This document shows, in pieces, positions 12,774 through 24,000 of a stretch of 64,000 nt of DNA (position 1 is the first letter of the stretch; the number at the start of each line of letters is the position of its first letter). This DNA is from Nemertoderma westbladi. Its lineage: Eukaryota > Xenacoelomorpha > Nemertodermatida > Nemertodermatidae. Location of the stretch: positions 62,001 to 126,000 of the forward strand of contig JAUCBJ010007860.1 of assembly GCA_032718475.1 (NCBI GenBank), written 5' to 3'. The notes beneath the pieces are model-generated. The model worked only from the letters and a program-made list of their open reading frames with translations. It had not been told where the DNA came from and ran no database searches. The position numbers and the translations under genes were made by a program.

Positions 12774-15248
12774 GACTTGTAAATTTTTTGGTATAATTGT
12801 TACATAATTATTTAATAATATTTGATTATTTTATAATAATAATTTTAATTGCAACATTATATATACTTAGTGCCGTTTCTATGCGGCGAGTTGTTATATA
12901 TCACAGTATATCTCTAGCAAGATATCAAACATTACGGATGATGTAGTTAGCCAAGTAATTTAGACTTTACATCCCCAGACGAGTTACTTTGAAACATGAC
13001 CTACTATAGTAGGTCATGACTAAAACATTAAATTATTTACAGTTGTCATAGCAACCTAATCAAACAAATAAAATATTAGCCAACACCATCACTAACTAAT
13101 TTGAGAGATTCCATCAACAGTTTACACATAATTTTTAATTACACAAATTTTTCGTGCGGTTTGTTTACGCTAAGTATTTTAGAGTGTTATGACCCTCGTA
13201 TCTTCACTCACTACGTCCGTTCGTGTAACAAACCATTCGAATCAGCGCACAGTAGATTTACGCTTTATACCTAACAATTATTATATTTAATTTAATTTAA
13301 TATTTAATTTAATTATTATATATTAACAATTATTATATTTTTCACTGTATAAGTGTTCATGACAACTTTTAAGATAGTAATAATTATACATATCTACAGT
13401 AGCACAATATCTTTAAATTGTACCCAATCGCGTTGTGTGTAACCGTCTCATTAATTGATATATTATTTTTATTCGAAATGTAAATATTATGTAACTACGA
13501 AGGTAGACGTAGAAAAGGATGTACAAAATGTAATTACCATAGTAAAACGGCGGGCGGGTGGGATACCAAAATAGTAGTAGCGTCCACAGGACCCAACATG
13601 TAGGCAGGGTCCGTTGCCGATACTTCCGCTACAGGCCAACCACTAATTACTTTCATTTTACTGATTATCTGCATACTGTACCGGTTACCGGTCCGATACA
13701 ACAGTTGACCTACCTCACATGTCGTAGCTAAAATAATAAGCGTCAGACGTCAGTACCGGTATGTCAAAACAGCATTTTAACGTTATATATAATTTGTACC
13801 GGTACGAGTACTGTAGCTGTAGGCACAAGCGACGCTATCTGTTTCTGTATACTGTCGCTAGAATTAACACGCAACACGTACAGTAGGACCTAATTCAATT
13901 TAATGTTAAATTTAACATTAGCGGCGTTTGTTTGATAAAATAAATATTAAAATTTTTCAATAAAATTAGTCTCCAAGTCTAATCTGGCACCCAGTTCTCG
14001 ACTCTATCACAAGCCTTGAAGAAATAAAATAGTTAAATTATTGATGATCAACTTCTGGCAACCCTAAAGTAATAATGCTTCCAATTACCTCACGAAGTCA
14101 AGAATAGTCGCATTCGTACCCAAGTTATTAAGTGGGAGTTACTTCATCAAAACAACATTTGTATGTATAGTTTTATATTTTTTGCAAAAATATAATAAAT
14201 AGGCCTACTGTAGGATAGATAGCCTGCCAATTCAACATTGGCAGTAGTGATGAGTGCGACGAGGTTTGGCAGGTAATGGGATTTGGACTTGCGGGCACTT
14301 CATGAATTTGGACAATTTTTTTTCTACAACTTATAGTAGTATAACTAAAATTGGTTTACTTCCGCGCGATTGAAAGATATGAGAGTGAGAACCTCTAGCA
14401 GTTATGTAAGTTTTGTAAGTTTGTATCCACTTAAAAACCAAAGTAAAAAAGGTAAGATTTTATGATGTTAGAATTACAATTTTGGAATAATAATGAATTA
14501 TAATTAATGTATTTGTTTATGGATAGTCTAGGCAACTCACACTATGGTAACTAAATCAGCAAGCGCTATACAGTATAGTAGTAGCAATATAGTTAAGCAG
14601 ACTGCTAGCTATCATTATAATTAAGATTAGGGTTCAATGTTAGTGAACCAAACATCATTCGCAGATAATTTTATTGTTACAAAATTTTTGTATGTGTAAT
14701 TTATAAAAAAAATTGTTGGGCTAGAAACAATGAATTAGGGTTAACAAGGTGTCCTGAATCGAGTTGCGGTGTGTGTTGTTGTAAAAAAGTTGTTGGAACT
14801 GGTTGAAATTGCGGGATTGTAAGCGCAGGAAGCAAATTTTGAAAATCGACTGTGATTGGATGCTACATATTTGACATCAGTACAAAATGCTCTGATCTTT
14901 CTGATATTTTTCATCGTGGTTTCTATGGAGGGTGATTTTGGATCCATTCAATTACACATTAAATCTCAATCATTTCACACATAGCTAATATCAATTGAAA
15001 GTGGAGAGTCTTGCGCGTCTTTTGACACTACAATTAATTAAATTCATGATGGGGAATATTGATTCGAGAATCAGCAACCCAGAATACCTAAAAAGGTGAA
15101 AATTTTCTAGTATGGTATAAGTACAATAAATTAAATAGTTAATAATATGTTAAATAAATGAGGATGGCTGCAGGCCAAGTAGCAAGTAAATACAACTCTA
15201 TAATAATACCGTAATTAATTTGCTAAACATACAGTAGATGTACATAAA
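12774..15248. other. Intergenic region, SAMHD1-like 3' flank to convertase 5' flank
   Basis: No supported coding exon. A possible polyadenylation signal AATAAA is at 13067-13072, 294 bp past the SAMHD1-like stop. A TTAATTTAAT-type AT-rich simple stretch lies at about 13285-13345. Several TACCGGTA-like palindromes occur at about 13680-13810. The first exon and promoter of the convertase could be here, but I could not identify a signal-peptide exon. Confidence 0.5.
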
Positions 15249-15673
15249 ATGAAACATATTATTATTGTGACATTTTTAATCAGAAACTACTTAGAGATTT
15301 CAGGATTAGATATAGCGATAGAAACCCATGGAGGGGATAGAGCAGCTAGAATGATAGCACAAAGCCATGGCTTGCAGTATGTTCGAAAGATTGGTACACT
15401 GCCGCACAAGTACTTGTTACGGACTAATAGTCAGGGCAGGAATATGTTTAAAAAAGAAGTTGATTATAAGGATTTGGGGGAAGACGACAGGGTCGTTTGG
15501 CATGAAGAACAAACTCATCATCAACGAATTAAACGAGGTTCATTGAAAGACATAAAGAGAGAATCTTTAGTAAATGTTAAAAATTATATTCAGGGTCATA
15601 TCAATGATGAGCCAGAAGGATCTCGAGACCATCCCTTAATTGAATTTAATGACCCATTCTACCCTTTGCAGTG
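15249..15673 (+). CDS. PCSK1: Proprotein convertase PC1/3-like, exon with prodomain
   Basis: First recognised exon of a subtilisin/kexin-type convertase, a Ca-dependent serine protease that cuts prohormones at dibasic sites in the secretory pathway. It encodes the prodomain: HGGDRAARMIAQ, GEDDRVVWHEEQ, and the autocatalytic site RIKR|G (15524-15538), ending FNDPFYPLQW. DDRVxW and the absence of a transmembrane or Cys-rich tail in the whole gene favour PC1/3. The start is uncertain. ATG 15249 gives a short hydrophobic leader (IIIVTFLI), but TTTCAG at 15298-15303 is a good acceptor, so the true coding part may begin at 15304 with the signal peptide further upstream. The exon ends in TG|GTGAGT; the split Trp codon is completed in the next exon. 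Confidence 0.85.
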
Positions 15674-16612
15674 GTGAGTCAGGATTTTTTCTACCCTTTG
15701 CAATGGTGAGTAATGAATCTTTTTTACGTTTTGCAGTGATGAGTCATGACCGTGGATTTGTAACTGTATGTGTAGATTACTTTATTGTGTCCATTTATTC
15801 CATTTCAGTTACCGGTGGTTTTCGTACATCGTCTTCACTGTAGATGAGGTCTGTTTATTGGTTATACATTATCCTCAATGTAGTTGAGATGATATGTCCA
15901 TTAGATTAAACAATATACGAATCTGAACCATCAATCTTTATTTCTCACCGTGTCCACCCCTGACACAGGACTGGTGGATCGACAGACACCACGGTGATGC
16001 ATCACACTTTAATTGGACTGAGATGCGTTCCAACATCGGTGACGTCGGTACTTAAATATATGTTTGGGGGGGGGGGGGGGGGCTCCAGTTTTCACAACGA
16101 ATTCTGCGGGGGGTTGTCATGATTGGTAACATAACAACAAAAATCCGTCCGTTAAAAGACCACAATGATTGCACACCACCAAAGGGAGCCAATACACGTC
16201 CCATTAGGCTCTCCAGTATGGATATCCCTCTTTTTTTTAAGGACCCAGCGATGAAGTAACTGGAATTGACATAAATGTTGGGATTGATTGTTGAAGTTAG
16301 CAGCTACTGTATCTCTTTAAAGGGTAGAACATGCATACATAGTCAACCGCGTATGAAGTATATTATTCGGGCACATTATTTTGACAGAAAGAATCGTTAT
16401 ATTATTATGATGTTACAATAGAAAAAATTATAACATACCTTCTGAAAATTTATTTACAGTGTACTCACAATCGCGACTTTTCTTGCTCCAACTCACTAGT
16501 GTCACTATGTCCGCCTAGAAAAACAAAGCTCTGATCATTACAATGTAAATAGTTACTTTAAAACAACTGTAAGCTTACATACAAAATATAATCCACCATT
16601 ATTTAATTAAAG
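15674..16612 (+). other. Convertase intron 1, with repeated splice-donor block
   Basis: GT-AG intron of 939 bp (donor GTGAGT, acceptor TTAAAG). The exon end and donor are repeated two more times just inside it: ACCCTTTGCA at 15661 and 15693 and ACGTTTTGCA at 15726, each followed by a GTGAGT, GTGAGT and ATGAGT version of the donor. A 17-G run lies at 16066-16082. Nothing else is supported. Confidence 0.8.
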
Positions 16613-16842
16613 GTACTTAGATAACTACGGGCAAGACCCACTAATACCTCGTGGAATCGATATGAATGTTGGTGAGGCTTGGAAAGCCGGAGTGTCTGGC
16701 CAAAATATTGTAGTTACGATAGTTGATGATGGCATAGATTATACCCACCCCGATCTCAAAGCAAATTATGACCAATATGCTTCCACTGATCTTAACACTG
16801 AGAAAGATGAGTCCAGAGATCCTCGGCCACGTGTAAATTCAG
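16613..16842 (+). CDS. PCSK1: Convertase exon 2: start of catalytic domain, Asp of the triad
   Basis: The exon follows the acceptor TTAAAG and completes the Trp codon to read QWYLDNYGQDP, matching the start of the mature convertase. The catalytic Asp lies in VTIVDDGIDYTHPDL. The segment GIDMNVGEAWKAGVSGQNIV corresponds to the N-terminal subtilisin-like strand and helix. The exon ends at VNS plus one base (phase 1) before the donor GTTGGT. A 19-G run (16878-16896) sits 36 bp into the intron. Reading on would give a stop soon after, which supports this exon end. Confidence 0.92.
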
Positions 16843-17289
16843 GTTGGTGTTTGAATGTTGTAAAACAACCACAATGTGGGGGGGGGGGGGGGGGGGTTTG
16901 CCACTGAATATGATTATATAGGAAGGAGCCTTGGTCGTATGGGGGCTACAGTAGGTTGGGGGCGGAGCCATTTATGCAGTAATGGAGACAATGTGTGTTC
17001 AATTAAGGTTAAAATTATAATTTTTGTTAGTGTAATCTGAGAAATAAATTCTCAGGGAGTATAAACTATTATCATTGTGTGAAAAGTAGCACTTTTTTCG
17101 CGTCATGATCGCAGTGTACTATGTACCGAGCTAAAGCAACGATCGATGTTTACATAAGTAACTAAAACTACTACTACCACTACTAGGTCGAGCGAACTCG
17201 GACTGTGGAAATGAGTTCCATGGCTGTCGTAACTTAGTTTCTGTCAAATCCAGCAGTATCCCTTTCAAGTTGGTCTCTATGTATGTCAT
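16843..17289. other. 5' part of convertase intron 2
   Basis: Donor GTTGGT at 16843, then the 19-G run at 16878-16896. No gene seen. The whole intron runs to 35508 (18,666 bp) and is mostly transposable elements listed separately. Confidence 0.6.
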
Positions 17290-17801
17290 AGCCGGTGGTT
17301 CACGGGAACGCCTACTTGTGCTGGCGGCCAGAAAAGTAGATCAGGTATGACTTCGTCTGAATGAATAATAGTCTGCGTTGACGTAAAGTAGTTGATTCGG
17401 GTGATATTGAACCATAAAGCTCGGGGTTTCTCTTGTTTTGTCTCCGGATAATGTTTAGTGCTGCCTTTAGTACTCTTGTGTAGCGGAGTACAAACAGCTA
17501 GAATTGAGAAGAAATCTGTTTCACCCTCTGGGAGTACCTGAGCCTCTGTGTCAAAATATAACAATCCAATACCAGCGACAATTACTTCTGGTATTCCATA
17601 AGCTCTTAGGATTTCCAGTATTTTACCTCTACGGATGGAGTCAAAGGCTTTCTTGAAGTCGCAAGAAGATCAGAACTGCAGGAAGGTTTTTGACTTAATA
17701 TATTCAACCAGCCTCCGTAGCGCTAGTATCTGAGCTATTATTGATCTATTTGGTTGAAATCTATTTTGGCTTTTAAGCAAGAGTTTCTCTATTTGAGGTC
17801 G
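17290..17801 (-). pseudogene. LINE reverse-transcriptase relic
   Basis: Read on the minus strand this stretch gives KSQNRFQPNRSIIAQILALR, then DFKKAFDSIRRGKILEIL and AYGIPEVIVAGI, the usual order of the finger/palm region of non-LTR reverse transcriptases. The frame is broken by stops and shifts and no full ORF survives. It is truncated at its right side by insertion of the BEL/Pao element at 17807. It is a different, more diverged LINE than the two plus-strand copies further right. Confidence 0.75.
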
Positions 17802-17806
17802 AATTC

Positions 17807-18347
17807 TGTGACCGTAGCCCAGCCATCCCGGCCATAAGAACCATTATATGGGTAGGGGCTTCAATTTCCAATATTCCCTCATCTCTCTTTCCCCATTTAA
17901 CTACCCACAATACCAATAGTTCTACCATTTCGGCCGCTTCACATATTACAGCATTGCCACCGGCCCTTACAGTAGGTGTAGCGTAGCCATGGTATTACTG
18001 TGTCATGATTGGGTGCTATTTATAGGTGTATATCATACCGCGCTCTGTGAGTGGCTGTTGTCTCCCATTCGCTAACGGTTCTACCGCCAAAACCTATAAG
18101 GCAGGGCGTTTCTCAACCTCTGCATTATTCCTTCTGCAGTGTACCTGACAGCGTGCCATTGCTTCTACCGGAGTTTCTGCCTTTTCAGACATTCAACATC
18201 AGTCACTCACAGACCGGCCCATAAAACTCACTTATGCATAACAACATCATTCTAAGATCTATTCAACTTTATTATCATGGGTTCGGGAAGGGCGGGAGCT
18301 ATGCGTTATTAGCGGCTCACAGGTTCATCAGCCAGCAGTGGGGAATA
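17807..18347 (+). repeat. Element 1 5' LTR
   Basis: 541 bp beginning TGTGACC and ending GGGGAATA. Differs from the 3' LTR at three sites (CACATATT/CACCTATT, AGTCACTC/AGTCATTC, GCTATGCG/GCTACGCG). A TATTTATAGG stretch in its middle is a candidate TATA box, judged weakly. No clear tRNA primer-binding site was recognised directly after it. Confidence 0.95.
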
Positions 18348-18661
18348 AAAGTAGAAGCATTGTCCGGATAGGGCTGCTAAAAACTGCTTCTTCAACATCT
18401 CTAGGCACCCAGCTAGGTAAAAGTAAAAGGAGCAATCAACGACAGAACTATAAGTGCGTACCGGTCCGGTCACCGGTACTTACGGTAAAAAAAACGTTGT
18501 CGTTGTAGTAGGGTAGGCCTACAAACTGTTGCCTAGCCCTACGGCAGTACGCGGTCAGCAATTACAACAGCTTACAGCCAGCATGCCGGTCACCGGTGCG
18601 GTACCCTGCCCAACGCCTCCGCGCTAAGTACCTACGCTAGCTACGCTGTCCCGCAGCGATA
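18348..18661 (+). other. Element 1 leader
   Basis: Non-coding 314 bp between the 5' LTR and the first ATG. It holds ACCGGTCCGGTCACCGGTAC (about 18460-18480) and a second GGTCACCGGTG block near 18590, echoing the ACCGGT palindromes elsewhere in the window. No supported ORF. Confidence 0.6.
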
Positions 18662-21046
18662 ATGAGTACCGGTATCCCAGGAGAAACCCGGCGGGGCACA
18701 GCCAGTACGGTAGGCCCCGAACATTCATCCCACTTAGACGGGACTCCAACCGGCTCAGCAGACAGCCAGTTCGAGGGATGGTCAGACTCATCCCACGCGG
18801 ATCAACCCGGCTCCCAGGGGGCCATTGGAGGAGACCCGCAACCCGAGGTATGTTCTGACTCGGCGGTTTTACCGGAGTCAGTCAATGTACCTGATACCAA
18901 CCAAACATCCACGGTTCCAGGGCGCGTCGGTTCAGCGGTGAACTCGCGCACTGGACCGGTACTGCCAACTACAACAGGGCAACACCCAGTTCGGCCGAGG
19001 ACACCGAGCCCTGATGGGGGGAGCCCGCAGCATTCCGATTCAGACGACAGACGTGCTCCTGCGGGTGCCACCGCGGGGGCAGCGACGGTCGAGGACGCGG
19101 TCGTTCGATTGCAGCCGCGGGGAGCACGGAGCGATACACGAACTGGATCACCCGTTAAACCCGCCCGCGCCCGACGCCTAACGCGATCTACTATCGAGAA
19201 GGGGACCCTTCCTTCTAGGGATACAGGTGAGGTCGAGAAACTGGCGCAGAAATACAGACGCGCTAGGGACCGTATGGAGGATGGGGTCAAGACGGGTACG
19301 TTAAACTTCAACATTGACGAGGCCGTCGAGCAGGTAAACTTGTACATAGAGCACCTCAATAAATATCAGCAGGAGGTGGCAAGTGACCAAATAACGGACC
19401 ATATAACCAACTTTCTTACTGTACTGTATATTACGCATAAACTGGTAGGTATATACAGGGTTGGTAAGGTTGTAGTAGGTGAAGCCGCGACAGCTGTCGC
19501 CAAAAATTGGGATAGTGTACCACTGGGGGGAGAGATGAGGGAGGCGGAAGCAGAGCTCCTACCCAGTGATTCAGTTTCCCAGGTTGAGTCCAATCGGGGG
19601 ACTTTTATTTCGAGCCAAGTTCGCTCAAACTACATGTCGGTAGCTTCATCTAGGGGGGTAAGGGAGGAAGAACTACATGCCCAGTTCCTTATAGAACAAC
19701 GGGAACTGGAGGGTGAACTCCTAGAACAGGAGTTAGAGAAGGCTAGAAGGGTTAGGGCCCACAGGTTAGCGAAAAATAGGAAACAACAATTAGAGGCCCG
19801 ACAGCAAAAACGGTTAGTTAGTCTACGAGCAGCCTCTGAGAATGGTAGTTCAGTGTCCCGCCCTACCCAGGTTAGTCAAAGTGTCTCAGTGCCGTGCGGT
19901 CTGGCGCAGGTTGCCACAGCCCGCAAGCAAACAAATAATCGGGTTGAATTAAATAAACCCATAGAATTTAATAATTTAAATCTATTAAATAAACAAACCC
20001 AACTGGTTGACATAGACCAGACAGCAGGCCGTCGGCCGACATACCTTGTACAGCAGCAAGCCGTTCAGACATCGGCCAGGTTACCCGCAACACAGGGGTT
20101 AGTACAGGGAGTCTCTGAAGGAGACAGTATAAGGCTGATGAGCCGAGATACTGATAATTGTATTAATTTAAATGGAAATTTAAATAACAATTTAACACCA
20201 AATATTGATTTATTGCAATATAATGCAAATTCTAATAAAAACGCAAATATAATTGCACCAATAATAATACAAAGTAATGTGGAGGCACCAGTCCTGTCTA
20301 ATAACATAGACAGTGACTCACACCAACCCACACATAACACAGACGACATTGCAGTGCCGCCAAGCGGCAGTAGGTTGTACTGTGGTAATCAAATCGCTTC
20401 ACGCGAAGAGTCGGATCGGGAGGAGCGATTGCGAGACTCGGGAGATCGCACGTCGGTTCGAGTCAGTAGCAAAGTGGAGGAAGTCTACTACGAAGGATGT
20501 CCGGGGGCAAGAACTGGCCAACTTACGCAATCTGGCGAGTCTGAGCGGGCGACGAGGGCTCAGGAGGATCGATCTTCGGATGAACTCGTCGATCCGTTAT
20601 GTAGGCTAGGCCAGCCAGCTACTGTAGGCTATCAGTCAGTAGACCAGCAAGAACAAGCTACAGTAGTGCCGGACATAGATAAACAAACAACCCTAAACCC
20701 CAATGCGAGTGATTATAGACCGCCGAGAGTTCCAGAAGGGGGTCGACTTAATTTATCGGACGTTCGACATGCAGACTCCACTGCGAATGTACCGGTACCG
20801 CGAGTACCCCTATGGAGGCCTAGGGATGATAATGTGTATTACAATAGTAATATAAGAGAATATTTACCAGTAACAGCAAGCCCTTCATACAACCCAACTT
20901 CATCAGGGACATACACCCAAAGGGGGTCTAATGAAACTATTCATAGCCCCGTAGGTCTACATTATGATACTTTACCTAGGCTATCTTACCCCAGTAGGGA
21001 AACTGATAAACCTGCATATAATAATGTTGGGGGGGGGGGGGGGTAA
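18662..21046 (+). CDS. Element 1 ORF1: N-terminal Gag-extension protein, 794 aa
   Basis: A 794-residue ORF from ATG 18662 to the 15-G run. The first 170 residues are rich in Ser, Gly, Pro and Thr. Residues about 345-395 form a strongly charged helical segment (EQRELEGELLEQELEKARR) likely to be a coiled coil. The rest is Asn/Gln-rich and probably disordered. No zinc knuckle and no membrane segment. It overlaps the gag-pol frame by 83 bases and differs from it by one base of phase, the change falling at the G run. I infer it is the N-terminal part of a larger Gag; it could also be a separate protein. I do not recognise a domain. Confidence 0.75.
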   Translation: MSTGIPGETRRGTASTVGPEHSSHLDGTPTGSADSQFEGWSDSSHADQPGSQGAIGGDPQPEVCSDSAVLPESVNVPDTNQTSTVPGRVGSAVNSRTGPVLPTTTGQHPVRPRTPSPDGGSPQHSDSDDRRAPAGATAGAATVEDAVVRLQPRGARSDTRTGSPVKPARARRLTRSTIEKGTLPSRDTGEVEKLAQKYRRARDRMEDGVKTGTLNFNIDEAVEQVNLYIEHLNKYQQEVASDQITDHITNFLTVLYITHKLVGIYRVGKVVVGEAATAVAKNWDSVPLGGEMREAEAELLPSDSVSQVESNRGTFISSQVRSNYMSVASSRGVREEELHAQFLIEQRELEGELLEQELEKARRVRAHRLAKNRKQQLEARQQKRLVSLRAASENGSSVSRPTQVSQSVSVPCGLAQVATARKQTNNRVELNKPIEFNNLNLLNKQTQLVDIDQTAGRRPTYLVQQQAVQTSARLPATQGLVQGVSEGDSIRLMSRDTDNCINLNGNLNNNLTPNIDLLQYNANSNKNANIIAPIIIQSNVEAPVLSNNIDSDSHQPTHNTDDIAVPPSGSRLYCGNQIASREESDREERLRDSGDRTSVRVSSKVEEVYYEGCPGARTGQLTQSGESERATRAQEDRSSDELVDPLCRLGQPATVGYQSVDQQEQATVVPDIDKQTTLNPNASDYRPPRVPEGGRLNLSDVRHADSTANVPVPRVPLWRPRDDNVYYNSNIREYLPVTASPSYNPTSSGTYTQRGSNETIHSPVGLHYDTLPRLSYPSRETDKPAYNNVGGGGG

Positions 21047-24000
21047 GGACATGGCAAGGGGCCCAGGGGGCCTAGGAATGTATAGACCAAATATTGGTGA
21101 AGGGTCTTCCCATAGGGATGGTGTCACATCAGGACCTGCCAGTGGCTCTATTGGACAGACTACTTCACCACCAACAATACCAGAACATGTCAGCAGCACA
21201 GACCCTACAGGGGGAATGAGTGCAGTGGTGGATGCACTCAGGGTGCGTTTAGAATTGCCTCCCATCAAACCCTTTACATTTGATGGGACAAAGCCTGAAG
21301 AGTATGTACAATTCAGGAGCATGTTCAACGAGGAAGTCATGTCTAGGGGTCTAACTACAACTCGATGTCTAACTCATCTTCAGTCCTATGTAGAGGGAGA
21401 AGCTAGCGACATTGTTAGGCCATTTCTGGGCATGGAAGGAGGCTTCGCAGAGGCGTGGGCAGCCCTAGATAGTGAATATGGGCATCCTGCACGTATTATT
21501 CGAAACACCATACGTACCTTAACTGCAAATACATCCTTGCAAAAGCCTAAAGAATTAAAGGCCTTTGCTGCAAAGGTCAAAAAGGCTCTTATTGTGCTGC
21601 GCACATTGGGGCGACCAGCCGAGCTTAGCTCCACATCCAATATGACATCCATAGTGGAAACCTTACCAGTATGGATGCGCAGCCTATGGCGCAAGAAGGC
21701 ATATGTCCTACGCGAGGAAAAGGACAGGGAACCAGATTTTGCAGACCTGTCCACCTTCCTTACCTTCCAGGCAGAGATTATGATAGACCCCATATATGGG
21801 GAAGATAACTTCAACATTCCTAAAACTGGAGGAAAATCTAAAGAACTTCCCGCAACCACAAATAGAGACAAAATGAATAGCCCTGCTTATCCGCTGCCAC
21901 GCAAAAATGCCACAGGTGTTTTTCATCTGGCAGAAAATGAAAGGTCCAGTAGGGATCCCGTGTCAAGATCGAAGTCACCCTCGGTGCCAGCAAAAAGGCA
22001 CCAACCACCAGTGGCACCTCCGGAGGGCACTTCTCGAAATTCGACATATAAACAATCGGAGCGGTTTACTCCATTTACACCTTACTGGGACATAGGAACC
22101 TTAGGTTACAGCGACGAGGTGGACTGCCAGATCCATTTCAGAAACAAAGGTCACCCTACTAGAACTTGCAGGGTGTGGCAAGCACAAAGCCAACAGGACA
22201 AGTGGAATTACCACAAGCATCATGGTACATGCAAGCATTGTGTGACCACAGGCCACTTTTCAACGAACTGTCCCTATGCGCCTGCAAAGTCTGGGAAATC
22301 TGCTGAATCCGGGGCTACAGGCGTGATAAACACTTTATCTCTCCAGGATCGATATTATGGAGAGACAACGTATCTTAAGATACTTCCTGTTAGAGTGACA
22401 GGATCGAGGAAACGGTCACTGACAACCCTAGCACTAGTCGATAACAGTGCTGGAATCGACATCCAAGGTGAAGTCGTTCGGAAACAGTTGCATATTGCAA
22501 CACAGCCAGAGACCATGCATATAAGCACTATTGCATTAAAGAACCAGGAGATAAACATGCCGGTTGGGGAATGTACAGTTAGTTCTATTATGCCAGGGCC
22601 TGAGTTCTCAATTAAGTGCCCAGCAGTACGTGTGATAGACGAGGTAAACGTTCCCGCCGAAAGAGCAACAACGGAGGAGATAGCCCAGTACTCATACCTG
22701 GACGGCATCGACTTCTCTCTTCCGCCATTGGATCTTCCATATGTCACCATGGCGCTGGGGATGTGCTGTCTCCCGGTACATGCAGAGCTGGAGATAGTTC
22801 AGGGTCCGGGTAGAAATCAGCCCCAGGCTGTACGAACACCCCTGGGTTGGGTATTACTTGGCAAGGTGGCTAAGGTACCGTCTATATCAAACCCGACACG
22901 GGCTGTTACTGCTAACCACATCATTAAATCAGTAAAACCGGGCCCAGCTAGACCAATCACATCCCATGAACTCACTTATACCCCAACTGACACAGCTGGG
23001 ATCTCAAGTGGCACTACGGTGGCACAAGACCTAGCAACCCTCTTCAACCTGGATAGCGAAGGGTTGTATGAACCGACGCTTGGCCAATCCCAGGAGGACG
23101 TTAGAGCAACCAAGGCACTAACAAATTCAACCATCTTTCGAGATGGCCACTACACAGCAAGAATGCTGTGGAAAGACCCGAATGGGCAGTTACCTAACAA
23201 TGAATCCATGGCAGTAGAGCGCCTACGCAAATTCAAGGTAACGCTCAACCGAGATGAGCGAAAGAAACAGTTTGTTCATCGAACCATTCAGAAGTATCTA
23301 GATCGAGGGTGGGCAGTCCAGCTAGCGAACCAGGAACCCAATACCACTCGAACCTATTACTTACCCCTTCATGTCGCCGTAGATGTGAAGAAGAACAATA
23401 AACTCCGGTTGGTTAACGACGCTGCAGCCAAATACCATGGGAAGTCGCTGAACGACTATCTCCATGAGGGGCCCAACATTTATAATACAGGAGCAGATGT
23501 GCTCATGAGGTTCAGAGAGGGAACCAAGGCCTTCACATGCGATGTGGAGGCCATGTTCCACCAAGTTCGGGTCTATCAGGAGGACAGCGATAGCCTCCGA
23601 TTCCTCTGGCACGACAGCGATAACCCGAACGAGGTGCCAAAGAAATTCAAGATGTTGGTCCACATCTTTGGCGCCAAGTGTTCGCCGTTCATCGCCACCG
23701 ATAAACTACGGCAAACCACCTTTGACAAGAATGTTCTCATCGAATTCTCACAAGAGGTAATCCGCATGATTAGGGAGAACTTCTATGTAGACGATGGTCT
23801 GCAATCAGCCAACTCGACTGAACAAATCCTCAGCCTAGCGAAGGAAGCGGTAGAGATTCTACGGCGGGGAGGATTCTGGCTGAGGCAGTTCAAGTCGAAT
23901 TGTCACGAATTTGACGCCGAGATGGCCCCAGAGGATAAATCCACAGGCCTTCTCAAACAAAGTGAGAACATGGCTCCTATAAGCCTACAACCTCTAGCGG

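Noticed and set aside
18348-18400. tRNA primer-binding site of Element 1
   Set aside because: No convincing TGG-starting match to a tRNA 3' end directly after the LTR; not called.
18802-19359. 185-codon minus-strand ORF opposite Element 1 ORF1
   Set aside because: Shadow of the GC-rich, Ser/Pro-coding plus-strand frame; no independent motif.
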